A stretch of 64,000 bases of DNA from Micrococcales bacterium (GTDB lineage Bacteria; Actinomycetota; Actinomycetes; Actinomycetales; Dermatophilaceae): positions 62,001 to 126,000 of the forward strand of contig JAJTBD010000009.1 of the NCBI GenBank assembly GCA_021287075.1. Reading direction: 5' to 3'. Of the stretch, positions 23,153 through 32,178 are shown one piece after another (the first letter of the stretch is position 1; each line of letters opens with the position of its first letter). The notes under the pieces are model-generated. The model was not told the origin of the DNA. It saw nothing but the letters and a program-made list of their open reading frames with translations, and ran no database searches. Position numbers and translations under genes: made by a program.

Positions 23153-26100
23153 GGGCTCACGCTCCTGCTGGACTTCCACGGGGCGATGGGGTTGCCGATC
23201 CACCGGGTCGACGCGGGCACGCCCTCGCCGCGCAGGACGAGCGAGGCCGGTCCGACCGTGGCGCCGGCAGCGATCGAGGCGGCCGGGAGGATGACCCCCT
23301 GCGGACCCAGGGTGGCACCCGCCTCGAGGGTGACCTCATCGATGCGCATCACCCGGTCGTGGAAGAGATGGGTCTGCACGACGCACCCGCGGCCGACCGT
23401 GGCACCGTCACCGAGGGTGACAAGGTCGGCCTCGGGCAGCCAATAGCTCTCGCACCACACGCCGCGGCCGATCCGGGCGCCGAGCCCGCGCAGCCACAGG
23501 TTGAGCGCCGGCGAGGCCATCGCCGGGGTCGCGAACCACGGCACCGCGACCATCTCGACAAAGGCGTCGGCCAGCTCGTTGCGCCAGATGAACGCGCTCC
23601 ACAGCGGGTGCTCCCCCGCCCTTAGACGGCCGACGAGCAGCCACTTGGCGAGCACGGCCACCAGGGCGGCGATGACGGCGGCGGCCATCAGCGTGGGCCC
23701 GGCCAGCAGCAGCGCACCGGCCCAGCCGTATGCCGTGGCGGCCGCGATGACGGCCAGCGCGACCCCCAGCGCGAGGCCACAGGAGATCAGGACGGCGAGC
23801 ACACGGCATACCTCCACCGCGGCGCGGGCGATCTTGAGGCGCAGCGGGGGCTCATAGGTCAGCGAGGCGTCGACGTCGTCGGCGTCGCGGCGCAGCTTGA
23901 CCGGCGGCGAGCCCAGATAGGACTGGCCCTTCTTGGACTTCTCGGGGGCGGCCGAGAGCACGGCGACGAGGGCGTTCTTGGGCACCCGGCGGCCGGGCGC
24001 GGCCATGCCGGAGTTGCCGAGGAAGGCACGCTTGCCGATCTTGGCCGGCTCGATGCGCATCCAGCCGCCGCCGAGCTCATAGGAGGCGATCATCGTGTCG
24101 TCGGCGAGGAAGGCGCCGTCGCCGACGGTCGTCATCTTGGGCAGCATGAGGACCGTGGAGGCCTCGACATTGCGCCCGATCTGGGCCCCGAGCAGCCGCA
24201 GCCAGATCGGTGTGAACAGCGAGGCATAGAGCGGATAGAGCCAGGTGCGGGCCATGTCGAGCAGGCGCTCGGTGCCCCACACCTGCCAGCCGACCCGGCT
24301 GCGCACGGGGTGGAATCCGCGGGTGAGGCCCAGGCCGAAGAGCCGCACGATGCCCACGGTCAGCCCGGCGAAGAGCACCCCCGTCACGAGGGTGGCGATC
24401 GGCAGCGCCGACGCGGCCCTGGCCGCCGCGTGGCCGATCGTCGCGCGGTCAGAGGCCCACCGGCCCATCAGCCACAGGCCCGGGACGGCCGCGAGGATCG
24501 GCACCCCCGCGAGGATGACCGAGGCCACGGCATACCCGGCGATCCAGTAGCGGCGCCGCGGCGGCCGCTCCTGCGGCCACTCCATGGCGCTGCCGGAGAC
24601 CTTCACCGCCGGCGAGCCCGACCACACCTGCCCGGCCGGGACGGTGCCGAAGACGCCGGAGCCGGCCGCGATCTCGGCGTCCTTGCCGATGACGGTGCCG
24701 GGCGCGAGGGTGCTGCGGGTGCCCACGGTCGCGCGCGCGCCGATCGAGATGGGGCCGATGTGCACGACATCGCCGTCGACCCAGTAGCCGGACAGGTCGA
24801 CCTCGGGCTCGACGGACGCGCCCTGGCCGATCGTCAGCATGCCCGTCAGCGGCGGCAGGGTGTGCAGGTCGACGCCCGGACGGACGGTCGCGCCAAGAGC
24901 CCTGGCGTAGTAGGCGATCCAGGGCGCGCCGGCCAGGCTGGCCGCCCCGATGGAGTCGCTGAACCGCTCGGCCGCCCACAGCCGCAGGTGCTCCGAGCCG
25001 CCGCGCCGATAGGTGCCCGGCTCGATGCCGCCGAGCAGCGCGCGCGAGACGAGCACCGACAGGATCATCCGCCCGAAGGGGGTGACGAAGACGGCGAGCC
25101 CCGCGAGCACCCACCACCACGAGGCCTGTGGCGCCCAGGCGAAGTCGCCGGGGTCGCCGAGCAGGTGCATGACATTGCCGAGGAGGGCGACACCGGTGAC
25201 CCACTGGACACCGGTGACCATCGCGATCAGCCCCAGGATGAGCAGCTGCACCAGCTGGGACCCGCGCCCCAGGGGCACGACGGTGCGCTGGTCGACCTCG
25301 ACCGCCGGGGCCATCGCGCCGAGCACCGCGGCCTGGTCGCCGAGGCGGGGGTTGGCATAGAGGTCGGCGACGGTGACCTGCGGATAGCGCGCACGCAGGA
25401 CCGAGACCAGCTGGGCCGCCGAGAGCGAGCCGCCGCCATTGAGGAAGAAGTCGTCTGCGGGGCCGGTGATGTGGGCCCCGAGGACATCGGCCCAGCGCTC
25501 GGCCAGCCAGGCCTCGTGGCCGGTGAGCTCCAGCGGCGATGAGGAGCCGTGGCTCATGCCCGACTGCGACGGCAGCGGCCACGGGAGGGCATTGCGGTCG
25601 ACCTTGCCGGACGTCCGGGTGGGCAGCGTGTCGACGACGGCCAGCACGGGCACGAGCGCAGCGGGCAGCACCTCGCGCAGCTGGTTGGAGGCGGCGACCT
25701 GGTCGAAGTCGGAGTCGTCGAGATGGGCGTCGTCGGGCACGACATAGCCGACGAGGATCTGGGTGCCGGAGGCTGTCGTCTTGACCGCGGCCGCGCCGCC
25801 CGAGACATCCGGCAGCGCCTGGAGGGCGGCATCGACCTCGCCGAGCTCGATGCGCCGCCCGCCGAGCTTGATCTGCTCGTCGGCGCGGCCCACGAAGATC
25901 AGCCCGGCGGGGTCGTTGACGACCAGGTCACCGGAGCGATAGGCGCGGTCCCACCCGAGCGTCGGCATCGGGGCGTATTTCTCGGCGTCCTTGGCGGGGT
26001 CGAGATAGCGTGCGAGGCCGACCCCACCGATGATCAGCTCCCCCGACTCCCCCTCGGCGACCGGCAGGCCCTCCTTGTCGACGACGACGAGATCCCAGCC

Positions 26101-27066
26101 GTCGAGCGGGAGCCCGATGCGGATCGGCTCCTCGCCCGTCATCAGGGCGCCGCACGCGACGACGGTCGCCTCGGTCGGGCCATAGGTGTTCCACACCTCG
26201 CGGCCGGGAGTGACCAGACGGGCGGCCAGCTCGGGCGGGCATGCCTCGCCGCCGAAGATCAGCAGGCGGATGCCGTCGAGCGAGCTGGCCGGCCAGAGCG
26301 AGGCGAGCGTCGGCACCGTCGAGACGACCGTCACCGATCGCTCCACCAGCCACGTGCCGAGGTCGACGCCGCTGCGCACGAGCGAGCGCGGCGCCGGCAC
26401 CAGGCAGGCCCCGTGCCCCCAGGCCAGCCACATCTCCTCGCACGAGGCGTCGAAGGCGACCGACAGGCCCGCCAGCACGCGGTCGTCGGGGCCGAGCGGG
26501 GCCCCCTGGAGGAACATCCGCGACTCGGCGTCGACGAATGCCGCGGCGTTGCGGTGGCTGACGGCGACGCCCTTGGGCGTGCCGGTGGAGCCGGAGGTGA
26601 AGATGATCCACGCGTCCTCGGCCGTGCCCGGACCGTCGACCTCACGTGCAGGTCGCGGGTCGCCGGTCACGGTCAGGGTGACGCCCTCGGTGAGCGTTGC
26701 GGCGACCGCAGCCTCGCCGAAGACGAGGGCGGCCCGCTCGTCGGGGTCGTCGACGTCGACGGGGACGTATGCCGCGCCGGCCACGATCGTGCCCAGGATT
26801 CCGACATAGAGGTCGGTGGTGCCGGACGGGATGCGGATGCCGACCCGGTCACCACGCCCCACACCGGCGGCTGCCAGCCGGGCGGCGACCTCGTCGGCGG
26901 CCGAGCGCAGCTCGGCATAGGTGAGCACCACGCCGTCGGCGTCGAGGGCGGCGGCCCCGGGGTGTGCCGCGACGACCTCGTCGAGGATGTCGACGAGGGT
27001 GCGCGGCTGAGGGGCGGCACCGGCCCGGCACAGCTCCGGCAGTGGACTGGTGGCTGTCGCGGTCAC
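23149..27066 (-). CDS. Pls/PosA-type membrane non-ribosomal peptide synthetase
   Basis: A 1305-residue single-module synthetase with the architecture of epsilon-poly-lysine synthetase. Residues 1-510 are an adenylation domain (IIFTSGSTGTPKG, FDASCEEMWLAWGHG, NTYGPTEATV, YRSGDLV, RTSGKVDRNALP). Residues 520-590 are a carrier domain with attachment serine S547 in GGGSLSAAQL. After that come six membrane segments in three pairs, alternating with three hexapeptide-repeat domains (about 745-815, 965-1020 and 1195-1295) that in Pls join monomers into a short homopolymer. There is no classical condensation or thioesterase domain. The GTG start gives TATATSPLPELCR. The monomer is unknown; lysine, diaminobutyrate or another basic amino acid is expected from the family. 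Confidence 0.92.
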   Translation of the reverse strand: MTATATSPLPELCRAGAAPQPRTLVDILDEVVAAHPGAAALDADGVVLTYAELRSAADEVAARLAAAGVGRGDRVGIRIPSGTTDLYVGILGTIVAGAAYVPVDVDDPDERAALVFGEAAVAATLTEGVTLTVTGDPRPAREVDGPGTAEDAWIIFTSGSTGTPKGVAVSHRNAAAFVDAESRMFLQGAPLGPDDRVLAGLSVAFDASCEEMWLAWGHGACLVPAPRSLVRSGVDLGTWLVERSVTVVSTVPTLASLWPASSLDGIRLLIFGGEACPPELAARLVTPGREVWNTYGPTEATVVACGALMTGEEPIRIGLPLDGWDLVVVDKEGLPVAEGESGELIIGGVGLARYLDPAKDAEKYAPMPTLGWDRAYRSGDLVVNDPAGLIFVGRADEQIKLGGRRIELGEVDAALQALPDVSGGAAAVKTTASGTQILVGYVVPDDAHLDDSDFDQVAASNQLREVLPAALVPVLAVVDTLPTRTSGKVDRNALPWPLPSQSGMSHGSSSPLELTGHEAWLAERWADVLGAHITGPADDFFLNGGGSLSAAQLVSVLRARYPQVTVADLYANPRLGDQAAVLGAMAPAVEVDQRTVVPLGRGSQLVQLLILGLIAMVTGVQWVTGVALLGNVMHLLGDPGDFAWAPQASWWWVLAGLAVFVTPFGRMILSVLVSRALLGGIEPGTYRRGGSEHLRLWAAERFSDSIGAASLAGAPWIAYYARALGATVRPGVDLHTLPPLTGMLTIGQGASVEPEVDLSGYWVDGDVVHIGPISIGARATVGTRSTLAPGTVIGKDAEIAAGSGVFGTVPAGQVWSGSPAVKVSGSAMEWPQERPPRRRYWIAGYAVASVILAGVPILAAVPGLWLMGRWASDRATIGHAAARAASALPIATLVTGVLFAGLTVGIVRLFGLGLTRGFHPVRSRVGWQVWGTERLLDMARTWLYPLYASLFTPIWLRLLGAQIGRNVEASTVLMLPKMTTVGDGAFLADDTMIASYELGGGWMRIEPAKIGKRAFLGNSGMAAPGRRVPKNALVAVLSAAPEKSKKGQSYLGSPPVKLRRDADDVDASLTYEPPLRLKIARAAVEVCRVLAVLISCGLALGVALAVIAAATAYGWAGALLLAGPTLMAAAVIAALVAVLAKWLLVGRLRAGEHPLWSAFIWRNELADAFVEMVAVPWFATPAMASPALNLWLRGLGARIGRGVWCESYWLPEADLVTLGDGATVGRGCVVQTHLFHDRVMRIDEVTLEAGATLGPQGVILPAASIAAGATVGPASLVLRGEGVPASTRWIGNPIAPWKSSRSVSP

Positions 27067-27071
27067 GCCGG

Positions 27072-28298
27072 TCAGACCAGGGGACGGCCGAGGAACTCGG
27101 CGCGGCGAGCCACGAGGGTGTCGAGCAGCACGCGCTCGGAGGCGATCGCGTGGGCGTCGGCCGCCGAGTGGTGCATCCGCTGGCGGAGCAGGGCCAGCTC
27201 GCTGGCCGCGTCCTGGAAGGCGCGCATGGACGCCAGCGCCCGCCCGCCGCCGTTGGCCTTGGCCCACACCCGCGCCTCGCGGCGCCGGGGCATCGAGGAG
27301 AGCATGGCCACCTCAGCGGGGGTGAACCAGCCGACCGCGGCATACGGCGAGAGATAGCGCCCGATCAGGCGCCCCTCGCGGCGCCGGGCCCACGCGATCA
27401 GCGCCAGGAAGCCGGCGAAGATCGGCATCTCGATGCCGAGGTAGATCAGCAGCATGCCCTCGCCGCCGGTGACGGCCGCCAGGTTCCACAGGCCGTGGGC
27501 CAGCACCGCGAGCGCATAGCCGGCGAGCGGGGCCAGGACCTTGAGCGCGGTGCTGCGGGTCGAGGCCGCGATTCCGATGCCGATGCCCGTGAGGATCGTG
27601 AACATCGGGTGCGCGAACGGGGTCATCAGGCAGCGGCCGATGAAGGTGCCGGCGAGCATCTCGCCGCCACCCATCTCATAGGCCCGGCCGAGGTACTGGA
27701 TGTTCTCGGTGAAGGCGAAGCCCGAGGCGGCCATCCCCGCATAGACCATGCCGTCAGTGACGCCGTCGAACTCGGGCCGCCGGAACCACACGATCAGCAG
27801 GATCGCGAGCGCCTTGGCGGCCTCCTCGACGGGCGGCGCGACGAACACCGCGGTCGTGGCCATCGCCTCCTCGGGGCTGGTGGCGCCCTGGAAGACGGCC
27901 ATCGCGGTCGTGTTGAGGAAGGCGGCCAGCACGGCCGCCGCGAGCGCTCCCCACAGGAAGGCGAAGACAAGGTGCTTGGTGGGCTCGGCCTCGAAGCGGT
28001 CGAGCCAGAGGAAGGTCGGCACGACGATCCCGAGCGGAAGGATCGCCACGAGCAGGGCCAGCAGCGTGGTCGAGACCCCGAGGGTCGAGCCGTAGTAGAG
28101 CGCGACGATCAAGGCCAGCACGAGGAAGCCGGTGCCGATGACACCGGTGAGCAGCCAGGTGCGCAGGAACGGCCGCGCGGTCGGGTTGCGCTTGCCCGTC
28201 TCGGGCACGAAGCCGCCGGCATAGGGCGCAGGGGCCGCGGCATAGCCGTCACCGACGAGTGGCGGCGCGGCCCCGGTCTCTGGCTGCTGGAGCGTCAT
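27072..28298 (-). CDS. PrsW family intramembrane metalloprotease
   Basis: A 408-residue membrane protein with about eight to nine spans and PrsW motifs: PPVEEAAK (motif 1), [10 protein letters not shown] (motif 2), FAHPMFT (motif 3) and AHGLWN (motif 4). These supply glutamate and histidine residues for a zinc site within the membrane. Family members cleave anti-sigma factors or other membrane proteins. A C-terminal charged helical tail follows the last span. The ATG at 28298 is followed by a proline-rich cytoplasmic leader. It ends five bases before the synthetase start, so the three genes form one unit, suggesting envelope-stress linkage to polymer synthesis. Confidence 0.88.
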   Translation of the reverse strand: MTLQQPETGAAPPLVGDGYAAAPAPYAGGFVPETGKRNPTARPFLRTWLLTGVIGTGFLVLALIVALYYGSTLGVSTTLLALLVAILPLGIVVPTFLWLDRFEAEPTKHLVFAFLWGALAAAVLAAFLNTTAMAVFQGATSPEEAMATTAVFVAPPVEEAAKALAILLIVWFRRPEFDGVTDGMVYAGMAASGFAFTENIQYLGRAYEMGGGEMLAGTFIGRCLMTPFAHPMFTILTGIGIGIAASTRSTALKVLAPLAGYALAVLAHGLWNLAAVTGGEGMLLIYLGIEMPIFAGFLALIAWARRREGRLIGRYLSPYAAVGWFTPAEVAMLSSMPRRREARVWAKANGGGRALASMRAFQDAASELALLRQRMHHSAADAHAIASERVLLDTLVARRAEFLGRPLV

Positions 28299-28377
28299 AC
28301 GCGCAAGGCTAGACCAGAGGGGGGCGGGGACCGGGATGCGGCGCCCGGCAGTGCGCGGGCGCCATATGGTGTATGCC

Positions 28378-29010
28378 GTGAGCACACCAACCGACCGCGC
28401 CCTCACCGACCGCATCGTGTGGATCGACTGCGAGATGACGGGCCTGTCCCTCGAGCACGACGCCCTCATCGAGGTCGCCGCCCTCGTCACCGACTTCGAG
28501 CTCAACCAGCTCGGCGACGGCATCGACCTGGTCATCGCACCCCCCGCCGAGGCGCTGGAGCAGATGGGCGACTTCGTGCGCGAGATGCACACCAGCTCGG
28601 GCCTGCTCGACGTGCTCGACGCGGGCATCACCATGGCCGAGGCCGAGCAGCGGGTGCTGGACTATGTCCGCGAGTTCGTCCCCGAGCCGCGCAAGGCCCC
28701 CCTCGGCGGCAACACCGTCGCCACGGACCGGGCCTTCCTGGCCCGCGACATGCCCGAGCTGGAGGGCTGGCTGCACTACCGCATCGTGGATGTCTCCTCG
28801 ATCAAGGAGCTCTCGCGCCGCTGGTACCCCCGCGCCTACTTCAACGCCCCCGCCAAGCATGGCGGACACCGGGCGCTGGCCGACATCACCGAGTCCATCG
28901 CCGAGCTGCGCTACTACCGCGAGGCGGTCTTCGTCCCCCAGCCAGGCCCCAGCAGCGCCGAGGCCAAGCAGCTGGCGGCCCGCCACGAGATCCTCCCCGA
29001 CCACGGCTGA
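28378..29010 (+). CDS. orn: Oligoribonuclease
   Basis: 3'-5' exoribonuclease of the DEDDh family that degrades two- to five-nucleotide RNAs, including pGpG. Catalytic motifs are complete: [17 protein letters not shown] and [11 protein letters not shown] with the histidine and last aspartate. The product is 210 residues from GTG 28378; an ATG at 28366 would add four. TATGGT at 28365-28370 resembles a -10 box about eight bases before the GTG, and no ribosome-binding site is seen, so a leaderless mRNA is possible. A strong terminator follows. Confidence 0.93.
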   Translation: MSTPTDRALTDRIVWIDCEMTGLSLEHDALIEVAALVTDFELNQLGDGIDLVIAPPAEALEQMGDFVREMHTSSGLLDVLDAGITMAEAEQRVLDYVREFVPEPRKAPLGGNTVATDRAFLARDMPELEGWLHYRIVDVSSIKELSRRWYPRAYFNAPAKHGGHRALADITESIAELRYYREAVFVPQPGPSSAEAKQLAARHEILPDHG

Positions 29011-29065
29011 GGCCGCGGCTTTCGGCCGGCGGTGGCGGCGTCGCCACCGCTGCGGGACAATGAGA

Positions 29066-29096
29066 AAGGGCCGGTCGGATGATCCGACCGGCCCTT
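29066..29096. terminator. Strong hairpin terminator
   Basis: A 15-bp inverted repeat (AAGGGCCGGTCGGAT at 29066-29080, complement at 29082-29096) with a minimal loop, flanked by GAGA and TCTC that lengthen the stem. It lies between orn and the convergent tRNA-Lys and can stop both. Confidence 0.88.
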
Positions 29097-29109
29097 CTCC
29101 CCTGGCAAG

Positions 29110-29182
<73 letters not shown>

Positions 29183-29265
29183 GCGAGGAAGAACACTACA
29201 CCGCTCCTCCCGTGATCGCGAAATCGACGGTGCGGGAGCGCATCCGGGCGCCCCCCGCGAGCCCG

Positions 29266-29940
29266 TCAGGCGCGCTTCTGGGCCTGCCGGACGGCGATCA
29301 GGACCCCGATGACGAGGAAGCCCGCGACGGCGACGAAGCCGGGGATGTGGCTCTTGTCCCAGAAGGGCACGCGCTCGTCGAGCGGCTGGCCGGAGACGCC
29401 GGAGGGCGACGTCGGCGAGGCCGGGGTGGCGGCGGCCGTCGCGCTGCCGGCGCCCGAGCTGGACGGCGTGGTCGTCGGCTCGGATGCGGGGCTGCTGGTC
29501 GAGGGCGACTGGGACCCGGTCGTCGCGGAGGGGGTCTGCGCGCCGGTGCCGCCGGCCATGGCGGTGAAGGTCGTCCGGCCCGCGATCGGGTGCCCGTCCT
29601 TGCTCACCACGCGATAGGTGATCGTGTGCTGGCCCGGAGCGCCGGAGGAGATGGGCTGGGAGACAACCCCGCCCGTGACGGACGGATCGCCGGAGGTCAC
29701 GGAGGTCCCGTCGGCGCCGGAGACCCGCACGACGACGAAGCTGGGGTTGATCTCCTCGTTGAAGGTCAGCTCGACCTTGTCGGGCGGCTGGGTCACCGTG
29801 GCCTTGTCGGCCGGGCTCACCGAGAGCAGCTGCGCATGGGCGCTCGCGAGCGAGGCGCCACTGAGCACGAGCGACATGATGACGGCGAGGGCGAGCAGGA
29901 TGAGGCCGACGCGGATGATGAGCTGACGCACGGCATACAT
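29266..29940 (-). CDS. CopC-domain copper-binding membrane-anchored protein
   Basis: A 224-residue secreted protein: signal peptide to about residue 34 (cleavage after LASA), then a CopC fold starting H35-AQLLSVSPAD with the N-terminal copper-ligand histidine, LTFNEEINPSF, and a second likely ligand in SKDGHPIAG. A low-complexity Ser/Thr/Pro linker and a C-terminal membrane segment (IPGFVAVAGFLVIGVLIAV) anchor it. It would bind Cu(II) outside the membrane, a role that could serve the copper oxidase 20 kb upstream, but nothing links the genes directly. It is divergent from tRNA-His. Confidence 0.88.
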   Translation of the reverse strand: MYAVRQLIIRVGLILLALAVIMSLVLSGASLASAHAQLLSVSPADKATVTQPPDKVELTFNEEINPSFVVVRVSGADGTSVTSGDPSVTGGVVSQPISSGAPGQHTITYRVVSKDGHPIAGRTTFTAMAGGTGAQTPSATTGSQSPSTSSPASEPTTTPSSSGAGSATAAATPASPTSPSGVSGQPLDERVPFWDKSHIPGFVAVAGFLVIGVLIAVRQAQKRA

Positions 29941-30042
29941 CCTCGCATCCGGCGTCAGCGGCGGCCGACGGTGTCACGAGCACCCCGGCGGAGGATGTAG
30001 GATTGTCGTCGCTGCGGCCGGCGCTGCCGGTCGTTTCGCATG

Positions 30043-30118
30043 GTGGGTGTAGCTCAGCTGGTAGAGCACCTGGTTGTGGTCCAGGTGGCCGCGGGTTCAA
30101 GTCCCGTCACTCACCCCA
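30043..30118 (+). tRNA. tRNA-His (anticodon GTG), integration site of the element
   Basis: Cloverleaf with acceptor GTGGGTG/CACTCAC, D arm GCTC/GAGC, anticodon stem CCTGG/CCAGG with loop TTGTGGT giving GTG, and T arm GCGGG-TTCAAGT-CCCGT. G at 30042 (position -1) and discriminator C at 30115 are typical of tRNA-His, and CCA is encoded at 30116-30118. The recombinase gene stop (30111-30113, other strand) lies within the acceptor arm, so the element joins the chromosome here. Confidence 0.95.
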
Positions 30119-31790
30119 AACGGGTCAGGTGTGAACTTGCGACCAAGGGTCCGCCCTTGGTCGCGGTTCGCGCTTGGCCCATTTTCTTCGCCTCGGCGGC
30201 CCAGCTCAGGGCGTCGGCGTGGAGGCCAGGGATGCTCAGCCCGTCGTACGGGTTCCGGTAGCCGACACGCACGTCGTTGTCCTCGTCGATGTAGATCGCC
30301 TTGAACAGAGCCTGATTGATGAGCCGCCGGTTCGCGTCGTCGGCGTGCTCGTAGATGTCGGCGGCGTTGGACAGCAGCTTCAGCGAGTCATCGAGGTTCT
30401 CTCGCGCAGCGGCGTAGTGGCCGTGGTGCGCGGTGATCCGGTGCTCGATCGTCTCCAACGACGCGGTGATCCGGTCCTGCTCGCGCTTGAGGAGGTCGAG
30501 CGGGATCGCTCCGGCGTAGTGGGCTTGGAGCAGCTTCTGCTGCTCGCCTTCGAGCTGGGTTCTCCGGGACGCGAGGTCGGCGAACTCGGCGGCTCCTTCG
30601 GCCATCATCTCGTCGAACCGGGCATGAATCATCGCCGAGACCGCCTCGATCGTTTCCGGGTCGATCTGCACCTTGGTGTAGAAGCGCTCGATGAGTCGTT
30701 CGACCTGCTCGATCAACATCGCCTGCCGGGCGCAGTCGCCCCGGCCGCCATGCCGGCTCGCGCACACGAAGTACGGGTAGATCGTGCCCTGACTGCTCTT
30801 CGCGTTGCACACCAGCAGCCGCGACCCGCACTGCCCACAGAACACGGTGCCCTTCAAGTAGTGCTCATGAACTTGCGTCGCATCCGCGGCCGAGCGGTGC
30901 GTGCCGAGCACGGTCTGCACCTGATCCCACACCTCGTTGGGGACGATCGCCTCGTGCGCTCCCGCGTAGGTGACGCCCTGGTAGCGGACGCTGCCCTTGT
31001 AGTACGGGTTCGTCAGCATCCGATGCACCGACGACTTGCCGATGGGTCGGGATGGTCGCCGCGGCGACGCTGCTGTCGTGAGCCCGCGCGCCACGAGTTC
31101 TTGGTGAAGCTGGCTCGTCGTCCAGTCGCCGGATGCGAACACCTGGAACGCCCACCGCACCAACGGGGCTCGTTCCTCGTCGATCTCGACGGTACGTACC
31201 TCCCGCCCGAACTCGTCGCGCACGCCGACGTTGCGGTAGCCGATGGGTGCCTTCGTCACGGTGCCGCCCTGCGCCGCCTTCTGCGACACACCCTTGACGA
31301 CCTCGGTGGCGAGATTGCGGGAGTAGAACTCGGCAATCGAGGACATGATGCCGTGCAGCAGCATCCCCGATGGTGTCTCGTCGATGTTCTCCGTGGCCGA
31401 CACCAGCGTGACGCCGGCGTCCTTGAGTGCGAGGTGGATGGTCACATCGTCGGCGCGGTTGCGGGCCAGCCGGTCGACCTTGTGGACGATGCAGTAGTTC
31501 GTCTTGTGCTTCGCGACGTACTGGATCATCCGCATCAGCTCGGGCCGGTCGGCCTTGCGAGCGGACTCGCCCGCGTCGACGAACTCCTCGATGATCGTCG
31601 CTCCGAGCTGGTCGGCCTTGCGCTGGTTCGCCTCGCGCTGCGCCGGGATCGAGAAGCCCTCCGCTTGGCCGCCCTTCTCCGCCTGCTCCTTCGTGGAGAC
31701 CCGCAGGTAGGAGACGGCGAACGATCCGGGGAACGGGGTGGGCGCTACGAGGCTGTCTATCGCGGTGCGGTCCGCGTCGATAATCGTCAT
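30111..31790 (-). CDS. Large serine recombinase (integrase)
   Basis: A 559-residue site-specific recombinase. The N-terminal catalytic domain has the nucleophile serine S32 in SYLRVSTKEQ and VDRLARNRADD; the recombinase domain follows (APIGYRN, SSVHRMLTNPYYKG), then a zinc ribbon (FCGQCGSRLLVC to GDCARQ) and a coiled coil around residues 420-470. This is the standard large-serine-integrase layout. It should integrate and excise the element. Its last codons lie in the tRNA-His acceptor region, so the attachment core may be part of the gene. Large serine integrases more often enter protein genes, which makes a tRNA target noteworthy. Confidence 0.93.
   Translation of the reverse strand: MTIIDADRTAIDSLVAPTPFPGSFAVSYLRVSTKEQAEKGGQAEGFSIPAQREANQRKADQLGATIIEEFVDAGESARKADRPELMRMIQYVAKHKTNYCIVHKVDRLARNRADDVTIHLALKDAGVTLVSATENIDETPSGMLLHGIMSSIAEFYSRNLATEVVKGVSQKAAQGGTVTKAPIGYRNVGVRDEFGREVRTVEIDEERAPLVRWAFQVFASGDWTTSQLHQELVARGLTTAASPRRPSRPIGKSSVHRMLTNPYYKGSVRYQGVTYAGAHEAIVPNEVWDQVQTVLGTHRSAADATQVHEHYLKGTVFCGQCGSRLLVCNAKSSQGTIYPYFVCASRHGGRGDCARQAMLIEQVERLIERFYTKVQIDPETIEAVSAMIHARFDEMMAEGAAEFADLASRRTQLEGEQQKLLQAHYAGAIPLDLLKREQDRITASLETIEHRITAHHGHYAAARENLDDSLKLLSNAADIYEHADDANRRLINQALFKAIYIDEDNDVRVGYRNPYDGLSIPGLHADALSWAAEAKKMGQARTATKGGPLVASSHLTRLG
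30139..30164. terminator. Hairpin in the recombinase 3' end, likely tRNA-His terminator
   Basis: A perfect 11-bp stem GCGACCAAGGG / CCCTTGGTCGC with loop TCCG begins 21 bases after the tRNA-His CCA and is followed by a T-rich stretch (CATTTTCTTC at 30179). It encodes recombinase codons on the other strand. It would end tRNA-His transcription and so replace a terminator lost on integration. Confidence 0.6.
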
Positions 31791-31892
31791 GGCTCTTCTC
31801 CACAGTCACTGGTCCTGCCGACGCGGACGGTGTGACGGCGGATGTTGATCGTGAGAAGAGCCCGAAGGCTTTAGGACTAGGCCGAGTCGGCC
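31791..31892. promoter_or_regulatory. Inverted repeat upstream of the recombinase
   Basis: GGCTCTTCTC at 31791-31800, directly before the recombinase start, is the exact complement of GAGAAGAGCC at 31853-31862, 52 bases away. A second small palindrome GGCCGA-G-TCGGCC lies at 31880-31892. The long arm could form a leader hairpin that hides the ribosome-binding region, or be arm sites for recombination proteins. The rest of the gap to 31968 shows no gene. Confidence 0.5.
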
Positions 31893-31968
31893 ACGTTTAC
31901 TTTGCCTCGCCAAGGTGGGCGAAGCGCTAGGACCACAACATCCGCCATCCGCGACGGATGCCTACATT

Positions 31969-32175
31969 CTACGACGACGTGCTCGCCGTGGGACGAGGGC
32001 GCTTCGGTCGCGTCGCATCTTCCGAGCGGCACGAGCCAGACTGCTGGAGCGCCAGGCGGATCAGCAGCTCACAGAGCTTGTCCAGGTCAGGCGGCTCGTG
32101 GAACTCGGCGCGGATCATCAGCTCGCGCTCGCTCTGCTGACGCTGACCGGTCTTCCGTTCATAGCGACGCGCCAC
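31969..32175 (-). CDS. Small basic protein of the element
   Basis: A 68-residue charged protein (GTG start, then ARRYERKTGQRQQSERELMIR) with a helical middle EPPDLDKLCELLIRLALQQSG. I do not recognise a family. It follows the upstream gene by three bases and has a GAGGTG ribosome-binding sequence in that gene's end, so it looks real. Small proteins before the recombinase in such elements may be accessory or directionality factors, but nothing here proves it. Confidence 0.6.
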   Translation of the reverse strand: MARRYERKTGQRQQSERELMIRAEFHEPPDLDKLCELLIRLALQQSGSCRSEDATRPKRPRPTASTSS

Positions 32176-32178
32176 GAT

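Noticed and set aside
27067-27267. A 67-residue N-terminal extension of the Pls/PosA-type synthetase
   Set aside because: The extension is Arg/Gly/Ala-rich, overlaps the PrsW gene in the wrong frame, and the GTG at 27066 gives a normal start.
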